This document shows positions 53,068 to 61,113 of a stretch of 64,000 nt of DNA, one piece after another. Location of the stretch: NCBI GenBank assembly GCA_963808775.1, contig CAWEGR010000005.1, forward strand, positions 744,001 to 808,000, written 5' to 3'. The position numbers and the translations under genes were made by a program. This DNA is from JACVRW01 sp963808775. Its GTDB lineage: Bacteria; Actinomycetota; Thermoleophilia; Solirubrobacterales; Thermoleophilaceae. The stretch's first letter is position 1; the number at the start of each line of letters is the position of its first letter. The notes under the pieces are model-generated. The model saw only the letters and a program-made list of their open reading frames with translations, ran no database searches and had not been told where the DNA came from.

Positions 53068-53847
53068 TCACCCCGATCCGCGCCGCAGCCTCCGGGCGAG
53101 GCGCAGGCGAACCTGGCGGCGGGGACCGGGAGTGAGCGGGTGGCGGAGCATGAACGCGATCCACATCTTGAGCGCCTCGGTCCTCATGAGCTCGCGGTCG
53201 TGGCTCATCCCGCTCTCGACGGACGGCCAGCGGTAGGTCGCGAGCGGCCGGTCCACGTAGTCGAAGCGCCAACCGGCGCGCGCAAGCTTCAGGTAGAGGT
53301 TGTGATCCTCGGCGGAGCGAAGCCAGCCGGCGTAGCCGCCCACGCCCCGGACGGCATCGCGTCGCATCGTCGGAGTGGCCGACGGGATCGGGCAGTTCGT
53401 ACAGATCTCGGGGAAGCTGTCCACGGGGTGGCGAGGCGTGTTGACGATGGCGATCTCGCGGCCGTGCGGATGGCGCAGGATGCGGACGTTCGCGTAGACG
53501 AGGCCGACGTCCGGGTCGTCGAAGCGCGGCAGGACGGATTCGAGGTAGTCGGGATGCCAGAGGTCATCCGAGTCGAGCTGGGACACGAACTCGGACCGCG
53601 CCTCGCGCAGCGCGACGTTGCGGGCGACCGCCGGCCCGCGGTTGCGCTCCCGCCGGATCACGCGCAGGCGCTCGTCGCGGATGCCGCTGAGGGCATCCGC
53701 GATCGGAACCTGGGAGCCGTCGTCCACCACGATCAGCTCGAGCTCCGGCACGGTCTGCGCGAGCACGCTCTCCACGCTCTCGCGCACCGTCGCGTGCGAG
53801 TCGTGGGCGGCCATCATGACCGTGGTCCGGGGGAGATCGCTCGGCAC
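53068..53847 (-). CDS. Glycosyltransferase family 2 protein
   Basis: 259 residues from GTG 53847 so that the first strand (TTVMMAAHDSHATV) is near the N-terminus. VVDDGSQVP binds the nucleotide, the DxD region reads QLDSDDLWHPDYLESVL, and GWLRSAEDHNLYLKLARAG contains the catalytic ED. All acidic residues are intact, so it should be active. The end (RHPLTPGPRRQVRLRLARRLRR) closely matches that of the degenerate GT2 domain at 48.3-49.0 kb, showing a duplication. Confidence 0.87.
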   Translation of the reverse strand: MPSDLPRTTVMMAAHDSHATVRESVESVLAQTVPELELIVVDDGSQVPIADALSGIRDERLRVIRRERNRGPAVARNVALREARSEFVSQLDSDDLWHPDYLESVLPRFDDPDVGLVYANVRILRHPHGREIAIVNTPRHPVDSFPEICTNCPIPSATPTMRRDAVRGVGGYAGWLRSAEDHNLYLKLARAGWRFDYVDRPLATYRWPSVESGMSHDRELMRTEALKMWIAFMLRHPLTPGPRRQVRLRLARRLRRGSG

Positions 53848-53852
53848 GCGGT

Positions 53853-54551
53853 TCAGACGTTTCGCGACGCCGCCAGCTCGACCAGCCGGTCGCTCGGCAC
53901 CTCGGCAGAGGCAACGATGACGCACGTCTGTCCCTGCTGCTCCCAGGTCACGACCGTCCGGCCGTCCTCACTCGCGACGTAGTAGTCCTTGCCGTCCCTC
54001 GTCACGCGGCGGCCGGCGGGCTGCTCGTCGAGCGCGTCGCCCGACACCACGGCGTATCCGAGCGCGGCGCCGTCCGCGTTCCGGTAGCTCACGGTCGTGA
54101 CGGGGCGTCCGTCGAGCGTGTCGTCTCGCAGGCCGTCCGCGCGCCAGCCGAAGCTCTCCTCCCAGTCCGGGAAGACGACGTTGTCCACGCTCGCGTCCAG
54201 GTCGGGAGGCGTCCCGCCGACCGTGCTCGGAGCCGGATCGGTGGGCTCGAGACGGGCTGCCGAGACCACGCTCGCGAGGGTCGGCTCGGAGCTCGTCCCG
54301 CCCGTGCCCAGCACGACCGCGACGACCACGAGCGCCGCGGCGGCGGCGCCGGCCGCCGCGAGGCCGATGCGGTGCCGGCGCCAGAAGGGCAGGGGCCGGC
54401 GCGCTCCCGCGCGGTCGCGCTCGCGCTCGATCGACTCGCGCAGCGACTGCGGCGCCCGGACGTCGGCGACGGCGGCGGCGATCAGGGCCTCGCCCTCCCG
54501 CGCTCGCGCGAGCTCCTCGTCCGTCAGGGGTGTGTCGTTCTCGTCAGCCAT
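53853..54551 (-). CDS. Anti-sigma factor-like single-pass membrane protein
   Basis: 232 residues from ATG 54551. The N-terminal 65 residues are acidic and helical (TPLTDEELARAREGEALI) without the zinc motif of classical anti-sigma factors. One transmembrane helix follows (IGLAAAGAAAAALVVVAVVL), then an extracytoplasmic domain of about 130 residues ending in WEQQGQTCVIVASAEV. It overlaps the sigma gene by eight bases, the usual arrangement of a sigma factor with its membrane inhibitor. The role is inferred from this context. Confidence 0.75.
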   Translation of the reverse strand: MADENDTPLTDEELARAREGEALIAAAVADVRAPQSLRESIERERDRAGARRPLPFWRRHRIGLAAAGAAAAALVVVAVVLGTGGTSSEPTLASVVSAARLEPTDPAPSTVGGTPPDLDASVDNVVFPDWEESFGWRADGLRDDTLDGRPVTTVSYRNADGAALGYAVVSGDALDEQPAGRRVTRDGKDYYVASEDGRTVVTWEQQGQTCVIVASAEVPSDRLVELAASRNV

Positions 54552-55080
54552 GTGCCGGGCCCTCACCTCCTTCGACGCTCTCGGGGGCCGATTCCATCCC
54601 GCGAGCCACCTGGGCGCGCGCGCGGAACAGCCGTGACGTGATCGTGGCCTCCTTCGCGCCGAGCAGCTCGCCCGCCTCCGCGTAGCTGAGGCCCGCGACG
54701 TCGACCGCCACGAGCGCGTCGCGGAACCCTTCGGGCAGGCCGGCGATCAGCGCGAACACCTCGCGCGCCTCCACGGCCTGGTCGGGACGCGTGGCGCTGC
54801 TGCGGTCGACCGGCTCGTAGCCCTCGTCGAGCGTGTCGGGAACCGGGCGCCGCGACGCGGTGCGGCGGGTGGAGATGAAGGTGTTGCGAAGCGCCTGCAT
54901 CAGGTAGCCGAGATCGTCCTCGTTGCGGACGCGGCGTGGCTTGGCCAGCACGCGCGCGAACGTTTCCTGGACGAGGTCCTCGGCCTCGACACGCGAGCCC
55001 GAGAGCGCCCAGGCCGCGCGGAACAGGCGGTCGATGTGATCGCCGAGCGCATTCGGATCGAGCATCCGATCTGGAGCCAT
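54544..55080 (-). CDS. ECF-type RNA polymerase sigma factor
   Basis: 178 residues. Region 2 reads LFRAAWALSGSRVEAEDLVQETFARVLAKPRRV, with NTFISTRRTA at its end. Region 4 reads LPEGFRDALVAVDVAGLSYAEAGELLGAKEATITSRLFRAR. No region 3 or extra domain is present, so it is an ECF (group 4) sigma factor. It would direct a small regulon responding to the membrane partner encoded just downstream. Confidence 0.9.
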   Translation of the reverse strand: MAPDRMLDPNALGDHIDRLFRAAWALSGSRVEAEDLVQETFARVLAKPRRVRNEDDLGYLMQALRNTFISTRRTASRRPVPDTLDEGYEPVDRSSATRPDQAVEAREVFALIAGLPEGFRDALVAVDVAGLSYAEAGELLGAKEATITSRLFRARAQVARGMESAPESVEGGEGPAHG

Positions 55081-55125
55081 TGGAGGTCGCGGCAGCGTAG
55101 TACCTCAAATTTTTTCGGGCCCGCG

Positions 55126-55150
55126 GGAAGGATGGGCGCGCGCCGGCGTC
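55126..55150 (+). promoter_or_regulatory. Possible ECF-type promoter
   Basis: GGAA (55126-55129) and CGTC (55147-55150) with a 17-base spacer match the general -35/-10 form of ECF promoters. The element points at the RTX-like gene 52 bases later, next to the divergent sigma gene. Such short motifs occur by chance, so this is only a candidate. Confidence 0.3.
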
Positions 55151-55201
55151 TTGGGAGCTGGAAGGCATCACAGACACCCCCCGAATCGGAGGCCGTTCCA
55201 G

Positions 55202-56218
55202 ATGAACATCAGCTCACAACGCAACTCCCTTCTCGCCTTTGGCGCCGTGCTCGCCGCCCTCGCCGTCCCGGCGACGGCGGCCGCCGACAACGATCACTCC
55301 CGCGGCGAGCGGGTAGAGCTCGACAACGGCAGGCTGCTCGTGGACGCGGGCAACGGAGCCGACGCCGTCGCACTGCGCCTGCAGGCCGGTGACGCGACGC
55401 GGATCCAGGTCGACTTCGGCGACGACGGCTCGGCCGAGGCGAGCGTCCTGCGCGCCAACGTGGCGACGATCAAGGTCGCGGGCGGCAACGGGCCCGACGC
55501 CCTCCGCATCGACGACACGAACGGCGCCTTCACCGACACCATCCCGACCACGATCGCCGGCGAGAACGGCGGCGACACGCTGCAGGGTGGCGCGGGCGCG
55601 GAGCAGCTCAAGGGCGGCCGAGGCGACGACCACGTCGACGGCGGCAGGGGCAACGACACCGGGCGTCTCGGCCGTGGCGAGGACACGTTCCAGTGGGATC
55701 CGGGCGAGGGCAGTGACGTGATCGAGGGCCGCACCGGCCTCGACACGATGCTGTTCAACGGAGGCGGCGGACCCACGGGCGACGACGACGTCGTGATGAG
55801 CGCGAACGGCGGTCGGCTCACCTTCTTCCGCCAGCCCGCCAACATCACGATGGACACGAACGATGTCGAGGTCGTCCGGTTCAACGCCCTCGGCGGATCC
55901 GACGACGTGACGGTCAACGACCTCACCGGCACGGACGTCATCCTCACGGAGCTCGAGCTCGCGTCCGCGCTCGGCGGCAACGCGAGCGACGGTGTCGTGG
56001 ACAACGTGATCGTGAACGCGACGGACGGCGTCGACACGATCGACCTGGCCGGCAACGGCTCGGGCGTCGACGTGACCGGCCTGGCCAGCGCCGTGTCGGT
56101 GACGCACGCAGATTCGACGGACACGCTCTCGGTCAACACCCTCGGCGGCGCGGACAACGTCTTCGCAGCCGGGATCGCCGGAGCGATGCAGGTCTCCGTC
56201 GACGGCTCGCCCCTCTAG
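55202..56218 (+). CDS. Secreted RTX-like calcium-binding repeat protein
   Basis: 338 residues with a Sec signal peptide (LLAFGAVLAALAVPATAAA). Nonapeptide-like Gly/Asp repeats occur twice or more: GENGGDTLQGGAGAEQLKGGRGDDHVDGGRGNDT region (about 118-150) and looser copies later (LGGSDDVTVNDL, LGGADNVFAAGI). The protein is very acidic and beta-rich, as expected for a Ca-dependent beta-roll. ATG 55202 follows GGAGG by about ten bases. Probably a secreted or surface protein, perhaps under the divergent ECF sigma factor. Confidence 0.8.
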   Translation: MNISSQRNSLLAFGAVLAALAVPATAAADNDHSRGERVELDNGRLLVDAGNGADAVALRLQAGDATRIQVDFGDDGSAEASVLRANVATIKVAGGNGPDALRIDDTNGAFTDTIPTTIAGENGGDTLQGGAGAEQLKGGRGDDHVDGGRGNDTGRLGRGEDTFQWDPGEGSDVIEGRTGLDTMLFNGGGGPTGDDDVVMSANGGRLTFFRQPANITMDTNDVEVVRFNALGGSDDVTVNDLTGTDVILTELELASALGGNASDGVVDNVIVNATDGVDTIDLAGNGSGVDVTGLASAVSVTHADSTDTLSVNTLGGADNVFAAGIAGAMQVSVDGSPL

Positions 56219-56231
56219 GCGGGCGGACCCA

Positions 56232-56267
56232 GCGGGCCCCGGCTCTCCCCCGGCCGGGGCCCGCTTT
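56232..56267. terminator. Bidirectional terminator
   Basis: Stem GCGGGCCCCGGC/GCCGGGGCCCGC, 12 bp, with a short C-rich loop and TTTAT on the right. It lies between the convergent RTX-like and GAP-family genes. Confidence 0.7.
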
Positions 56268-56928
56268 ATACCGTCAGCAGCCCGCGGACCACGAGCGCGG
56301 TTCCCACCACGAACGAGACGCCGAGCATGAGGCCTCGCGCGTGGTCCCGGGCCCAGCGCTCGACCGAGCCGACCGCCTCGCGGGCCTCCTCCGGGCGGAC
56401 GATGCACATCACGAGCGCGAGCAGCGGCAGCGCGAACCAGATCGCGTTGTAGCTCGCCACCGCGAGCGTCCCGCCCGGGACGCTCGGGTCGTGGGCGACG
56501 ATCACGTTGAGGGCGATCAGGTAGAAGAGCCCCGGGACGTGGGTCGCCGGGCCCGCGAGCAGCGCGGTCCTGAACGTGAGGCGCCCGTCGAGCCTCGAGC
56601 GCCAGCGGCTCGGCAGGGCGGGGGCGTCGTGGGCGTCGCGCGTCGAGCGCACGTGACCGGTCAGCACCGCGCCGCCGAACAGCAGCGCCGCAGCCCCGCC
56701 GATCAGGTATGCGATCGCCTTCGCCTCGTCGCTGCCGGAGCTGACGTGGATGCCGTCGAAGGCGTAGACCACGATCAGGCCGAAGACGACCGTGAACGCG
56801 AGCCCGGCGGCGACGTAGGCGAGCATCAGCGTTCGCCGCGACTCCTGCGCGAGGATCGCGTAGACGGCCGCCAGGCTGGTGGGGCGGATCGTGCTCGCGA
56901 GAGCGAGGAGCGCGACCTCGATGATCAT
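56266..56928 (-). CDS. GAP-family (Sap-like) integral membrane protein
   Basis: 220 residues from ATG 56928 with six hydrophobic helices. VALLALASTIRPTSLAAVYAIL at the N-terminus, a basic cytoplasmic loop (RSTRDAHDAPALPSRWRSRLDG), and FYLIALNVIVAHDPS fit the GAP/Sap group. In mycobacteria related proteins help to move glycolipids across the membrane. No lipid partner is adjacent here. The start overlaps the stop of a 34-codon frame upstream. Confidence 0.72.
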   Translation of the reverse strand: MIIEVALLALASTIRPTSLAAVYAILAQESRRTLMLAYVAAGLAFTVVFGLIVVYAFDGIHVSSGSDEAKAIAYLIGGAAALLFGGAVLTGHVRSTRDAHDAPALPSRWRSRLDGRLTFRTALLAGPATHVPGLFYLIALNVIVAHDPSVPGGTLAVASYNAIWFALPLLALVMCIVRPEEAREAVGSVERWARDHARGLMLGVSFVVGTALVVRGLLTV

Positions 56929-57029
56929 GGTTCGCCGGGCATGTCGGTGTCGCGGAACTGGCCGCGCTGCTGAAGCGCGGCCGCGACGGCGAAGCAGATC
57001 GCCGCGATCAGGGCCAGAACCGCCGCCAT
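56925..57029 (-). CDS. 34-residue membrane peptide or remnant
   Basis: ATG 57029 to TGA 56925 encodes MAAVLALIAAICFAVAAALQ plus a short polar tail. One helix is present. The segment resembles the first helix of EamA-like permeases, which continue for about 290 residues, so this could be a remnant or a genuine short peptide. The ATGA overlap with the GAP-family gene argues for translation. Confidence 0.35.
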   Translation of the reverse strand: MAAVLALIAAICFAVAAALQQRGQFRDTDMPGEP

Positions 57030-57069
57030 GCCCGCGGCAGTATCCAGGTCCGGGCGGGTGGATCGCAGC

Positions 57070-57094
57070 GGACCCCGGCCGGCGGCCGGGGTCC
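57070..57094. terminator. Hairpin after the EEP phosphatase gene
   Basis: Perfect stem GGACCCCGGCC/GGCCGGGGTCC with a three-base loop, 24 bases past the stop of the minus-strand gene. There is no clear T-run; called from stem strength and position. Confidence 0.5.
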
Positions 57095-57118
57095 TTCACC
57101 GCGATCTTGGACGAGCTC

Positions 57119-58295
57119 CTACTTGCGGAGCTGCAGGGTGCTCACGACCCCGCCGTGATCGGACGGCCAGAGGCCGGACGGCGTGCGCTCGCCGGCGTCG
57201 TCGCCGGTCACGAACGCGCGCCGGGTCCTCAGGCCCGGCTTCGTCAGGACGTGGTCGACGGTGTGGTCGAACACCGAGTTCGCGTCGAAGAGGCTGCCGT
57301 AGCAGCAGCTCTGCACCGCGCCGTTGTCCTTCATGCCGAAGAGATCGAGCGCCTTGAACGCCAGATCGTCGCCCGGCTGCTCGGGCTCGTTGTGACGCGC
57401 GATCCCGGAGTTGAGGTCGCCGACGAGGATGACCTGCTTGTTCGTGTCGAGCGGACCCTCGGTCAGCTCCTTCGCCTGCGCCTCGCGGATCACCGGGTCG
57501 CCGAAGGCCTCGAGGTGCGTGTTGACGAAGCGGAACTTGCTCACCGGAGCCCTGCGCCCGCGGACGCTCTTGCCGCGGATGCTCGCCTCGACGGAGACCC
57601 AGCCGCGGTCGACCGGGATCTCGATGCCGCCGATGCTCGGCTCGTACCTCGTGTCGAAGTGGCCCTTGCGCTTCTCGCCGAGGCGCACCTTCGTGCCCTT
57701 CTTGACGAGGATCACGTCGCGCATCGTCAGGCGGGCGTCGATGTCCGCGCCGAAGATCGCGAGCGGCCCGGTCCCGGTCGCGTCCGAGTGGTCGAGGTCG
57801 GCGGGAAGCTCGCCCTCGAACTCGTTCTGGACGACGACGACGCGGTACTTCGCGCCGATCTTCTTCAGCTCAGCCATGAGGATCGCGAGGAAGTCCTGCT
57901 CGACGTCGGTCGCGAGCGTGGCGCCGTCGACGCGGGCTGATGGGCGGCGCACCGCCGTCCGACACGGCCTGCATGCGCCAGAGCGCGACCTCCTGAAGGC
58001 CGACGAGGGCAGCCTTCGAGCGCTTGATCTCGCGCGCGAGCGGCTTGGCGCGCTCGCGGAACTTCGTGCTCTGGAACTCGTTCCAGATCTCGCCGGCGCC
58101 GTCGATGGCCTCCGGGATGCTCGCCGCCGAGATCGCCGGCCCGAGGTCCGCGCCCAGGAACAGGTTGCGGGTCATGACGGTGATCTTGGGAGCGCCCTTG
58201 GCGCGCTTCTGGGCGCCGGCGGTCGCCGGGATCGCCAGAGCGGCGAGCGCGAGGGCGGTGAAGAGGAGTGCGGGAATGCTGCGTCTTGCGTTCAG
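57119..58295 (-). pseudogene. Secreted endonuclease/exonuclease/phosphatase protein, one frameshift
   Basis: The likely start is CTG 58295 (AAGGA eight bases before) giving a signal peptide (SIPALLFTALALAALAIPATAGA). The EEP core follows: ITVMTRNLFLGADL, VGLQEV, then after a shift near 57945 VDGATLATDVEQDFL, VNTHLEAFGDP, ILVGDLNSG, DHTVDHVLTK and PSDHGGVVSTL. With the indel corrected it has about 390 residues. It may hydrolyse extracellular phosphoesters or nucleic acid. The start at ATG 58175 would drop the signal peptide. Confidence 0.72.
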
Positions 58296-58374
58296 GGGAA
58301 TCGTCCTTTCGGGATTGCGAGGCCGAGAAGCAGAGTAGGAGACACCGCTAGCAGCGGTTCGATTCGGTGGCGGA

Positions 58375-58725
58375 TCAGGCCGAGCGGTGGGACACGACGT
58401 TGACGAGGGTGCCGCTCGGCTCCCGCAGCATGAAGCGCCGAACTCCCCAGTCCTCGTCGCGGATCGGATAGGCGATCTCGAGGCCCTGCTCGACGGCCCT
58501 GGCGTGCACGGCGTCCACGTCGCCCACCTCCACCGAGATGCCCGGGGCGGCCGGATCGTCGTTGCTGATGATGTTCACCTGGACCGACGGGTTGCCGGGA
58601 GACGCGACGGTCACCACCCAGTCGATGTCCATCGCCACCTCGAAGCCGAGCAGGTCGACGAAGAAGTCGCGCGTCTCCCCGGGTCGGTCGGACCTGATGT
58701 TGGGCACAGCCCTGCTCGCCGTCAC
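58375..58725 (-). CDS. VOC-superfamily (glyoxalase-like) protein
   Basis: 116 residues, GTG start. Paired beta-alpha-beta-beta-beta units with RPGETRDFFVDLLGFEVAMDI in the first and GDVDAVHARAVEQGLEIAYP, then RRFMLREPSGTLVNVV in the second. The C-terminal Glu ligand is present (LREPSG). No enzyme can be named. Its start lies three bases from the end of the ACT-domain gene, so both are probably co-transcribed. Confidence 0.78.
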   Translation of the reverse strand: MTASRAVPNIRSDRPGETRDFFVDLLGFEVAMDIDWVVTVASPGNPSVQVNIISNDDPAAPGISVEVGDVDAVHARAVEQGLEIAYPIRDEDWGVRRFMLREPSGTLVNVVSHRSA

Positions 58726-58728
58726 GGC

Positions 58729-59103
58729 TCAGTCCTCGAGCGCCGCGCGGAGGTCGTCCAGGTTGCCCGCGCCGAACACCACGCGATTCTGCGTCGCGAC
58801 GTAGACGAGGTCCAGATCGACGCCCGACCGCGCGATCTTCCGGGTCAGGTCGGCGAGTACGCCCGGGCGGTCGTGAACGTCGACCACGACCACCTCGCGC
58901 TCGCGGGTCACGGCGACGTGGGCGATGGCCAGCAGATGCCGCGCGGCCTCGGCGTGTGGGACGAGGATGTGCAGCTCGGCTCGCTCGCCGCCGCCGATGC
59001 AGGTGGCCGCCGCGATGTTCACCCCGGCGTCGCTGATGGCCGCCGCCACCTCGGCCAGGGCCCCGGGCGTGTTCTCGATATCGATGACGAGGTCGACGGC
59101 CAT
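58729..59103 (-). CDS. Tandem ACT-domain protein
   Basis: 124 residues made of two ACT repeats: VIDIENTPGALAEVAAAISDAGVNI and VVDVHDRPGVLADLTRKIARSGVDL. There is no catalytic or DNA-binding part, so it should bind an amino acid or other small ligand and act through a partner protein. Stand-alone double ACT proteins of this kind are common in actinobacteria and mostly uncharacterised. Confidence 0.82.
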   Translation of the reverse strand: MAVDLVIDIENTPGALAEVAAAISDAGVNIAAATCIGGGERAELHILVPHAEAARHLLAIAHVAVTREREVVVVDVHDRPGVLADLTRKIARSGVDLDLVYVATQNRVVFGAGNLDDLRAALED

Positions 59104-59119
59104 TGCGCCGGGCGCCAGC

Positions 59120-60550
59120 CTATTTCACTTCGGGGGTCGGAGAACGAGCACCCCTGAGCCCGACGGCAGCGCCGGCCGCCGCGAGGAGGAGGGCCGCCAT
59201 GCACACGGCGAGGCCCCAGCGGGCCGCCACGTCGAAGCTCGTGACGGCGTCCTGGAGCAGGTCGGCACGGGCCGCGCCGGGCAGGCGGCTCGCGACGTCC
59301 GTGGCGCTCTCGATCGACTCCTCCGCTGCGGCGGGCACGCCGGGGTCGTTCGCGACCTGGGCGGCGTAGACGGCGGCGAACACGCTTCCGACGATCGCCA
59401 CACCGAGTGCGCCGCCGACCTGCCTGGCGAGCTGGTTCACAGCGGCGCCGTCGCCGGCCTTCTCGACCCCGAGGTCGTTCATGACCACCGCCGTCGCCGG
59501 CGGGACGGCGAGACCGAGGCCGCCGCCGACGATCCCCGTGCCGAGCACCAGGAGGGCGGGCGAGCTGTCCCCGGAGAGCAGCAGCAGGGGAACGAAGCCG
59601 GCCGTCGCGGTGAGCAGCCCGGCGAGCAGGATGACGCGCAGCCCGAAGCGCGTCACGAGCCGCCCGGCCACCGCCGCGAGCACACCCAGGCCGAGGCCAA
59701 ACGGCGCAACCTCCAGGCCCGACGCGAGCGCCGAGCCGTCCTGGACGTACTGCACGTACTGGGGAAGCAGAAACAGCATCCCGAGCGACGTGATGTAGGC
59801 GGCGAGGATGGCGGACGCGCCCGCCGCCACGTGCGGGCGCACGAGCACACGCACGTCGAACAGCGGGTCGGTGCGGCGGAGCTCGAGGGCGAAGAACGCG
59901 ACACCGGCAAGGGCACCCACCGCCGCGGCGGAGAGCACGGGAGCGCTCGTCCAGCCGGCGTCGACACCCTCGATGAGAGCGAACACGATCCCGGTCAGCG
60001 CAACGGTGGAGAGCGCCGCTCCGGGCAGGTCGAGCGGAGGCGCACCCGGCCGGCGCGATTCGGGCAGCGAGCGGAACCCGAGCGCGGCGGCGAGCAGGAC
60101 GAAGGGGACGTTGACGAGAAACACCCAGCGCCAGCCCGCCGCGTCGACGAGCACGCCGCCGACGATCGGTCCCAGGGCGAGCCCGATCCCCCCGACCGCC
60201 GACCAGATCCCCACCGCCTTCGGCCGCAGCTCAGGCGGGAACAGCACTGCAAGGAGCGATAGCGCCGGAGGCAGCACGCAGGCCGCCGCCACCCCCATGA
60301 GCACCCGCGCGGCGATCACCTCGCCCACCGTCTGCGCCGCGGCGGAGAGCACCGACGCGGCGGCGAAGCCGACCAGGCCCGACAGGAACACCCGCCGGCG
60401 CCCGAACCGATCGGCCAGGCCGCTGCCGACGAGCAACAGGCCGGCGAGCGAGACGAGGAACGCATCGAGCACCCACTGCAGCTCGCCGATGCCGGCGTCG
60501 AGGTCGTTCGACATGTCCGGCAGCGCGACGTTCACGATGGTCATGTCCAT
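59120..60550 (-). CDS. DHA2-type MFS drug/solute exporter
   Basis: 476 residues with 13-14 helices. The DHA2 start MDMTIVNVALPDM, motif A as GSGLADRFGRRRVFLSG, motif C region and GIWSAVGGIGLALGPIVGGVL are clear. The family exports drugs, dyes and natural products by proton antiport. ATG 60550 leaves out the first half of helix 1. That half (WWCLGVICVAIFISA) is encoded in frame upstream, but no ATG, GTG or TTG precedes it before a stop, so an indel there is likely. It is divergent from the RiPP precursor gene 288 bp away and could export its product. Confidence 0.83.
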   Translation of the reverse strand: MDMTIVNVALPDMSNDLDAGIGELQWVLDAFLVSLAGLLLVGSGLADRFGRRRVFLSGLVGFAAASVLSAAAQTVGEVIAARVLMGVAAACVLPPALSLLAVLFPPELRPKAVGIWSAVGGIGLALGPIVGGVLVDAAGWRWVFLVNVPFVLLAAALGFRSLPESRRPGAPPLDLPGAALSTVALTGIVFALIEGVDAGWTSAPVLSAAAVGALAGVAFFALELRRTDPLFDVRVLVRPHVAAGASAILAAYITSLGMLFLLPQYVQYVQDGSALASGLEVAPFGLGLGVLAAVAGRLVTRFGLRVILLAGLLTATAGFVPLLLLSGDSSPALLVLGTGIVGGGLGLAVPPATAVVMNDLGVEKAGDGAAVNQLARQVGGALGVAIVGSVFAAVYAAQVANDPGVPAAAEESIESATDVASRLPGAARADLLQDAVTSFDVAARWGLAVCMAALLLAAAGAAVGLRGARSPTPEVK

Positions 60551-60837
60551 CGCGCTGATGAAGATCGCTACGCAGATGACCCCCAGGCACCACCAGCGCC
60601 TCTCCTCAACCGCCTCGCCCCCGAGGGCGCCGGCGCGAAGTGGATGAAATGCGGGAGCTCGATGGCGCTTACTCGGCGATCGCGGGTCCTAAGCGTAATA
60701 AGGGAGGTGCTGTGGCCCCGTCACGCTTGCCCGCTACGCCGGAAGCGCCCACGGTGCCCGAATGGGGTAGGGTGGCCCCGCGGACGGCGGACAGCGCCGT
60801 TCGGCGGGTGTCGACATCAGAGCAAGGCGGTTGAGAC
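60551..60837. other. Intergenic region between MFS exporter and RiPP precursor
   Basis: 287 bases hold the missing N-terminal codons of the exporter (minus strand, to about 60600) and presumably divergent promoters. The middle (AAGCGTAATAAGGGAGG) is AT-richer than the flanks. AAGGCGG lies seven bases before the precursor GTG as a ribosome site. I see no other gene and no clear operator. Confidence 0.4.
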
Positions 60838-61113
60838 GTGGCTGAAAGAAAGCGCGTGCCGGTGTTCGAGCGGCGGACTCTCACGATCAGCGTGACTCCC
60901 ATCGTGGAGACGATCGCGGGCGATGACTGCGGGAGCCTCACATGTGGTTACTGCAGCGGCGGCTGCACCAACTGCACCGCGACATGCAGGGGCGCCGCGT
61001 CCACGAAGCACCTTCAGGTGTTCGATCCGCTGGAGGAGGTCGAGCTCGACGCCGACCAGATCCTCAAGGTGGTTTCTGAGATGTTGGAGTCCGTGAACGA
61101 GCAGCGCGGCTAG
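60838..61113 (+). CDS. Putative lanthipeptide precursor with C-terminal extension
   Basis: 91 residues from GTG. Residues 1-30 form a leader (RRTLTISVTPIVETIAGDD); its strand-like LTISV then DDCG recalls FxLD-type lanthipeptide leaders. Residues 31-50 are the core, with six Cys (31, 36, 39, 43, 46, 50) and Ser/Thr at 33, 35, 40, 44, 47 and 49. Residues 51-91 are a charged, helix-prone tail (DPLEEVELDADQILKVV) without Cys. Most lanthipeptide precursors end at the core, so this tail is unusual and may be a follower or recognition helix. The following lyase-like and RRE-kinase-LanC genes support the role. Codon usage in the tail is normal, arguing against a frameshift artefact. Confidence 0.72.
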   Translation: MAERKRVPVFERRTLTISVTPIVETIAGDDCGSLTCGYCSGGCTNCTATCRGAASTKHLQVFDPLEEVELDADQILKVVSEMLESVNEQRG

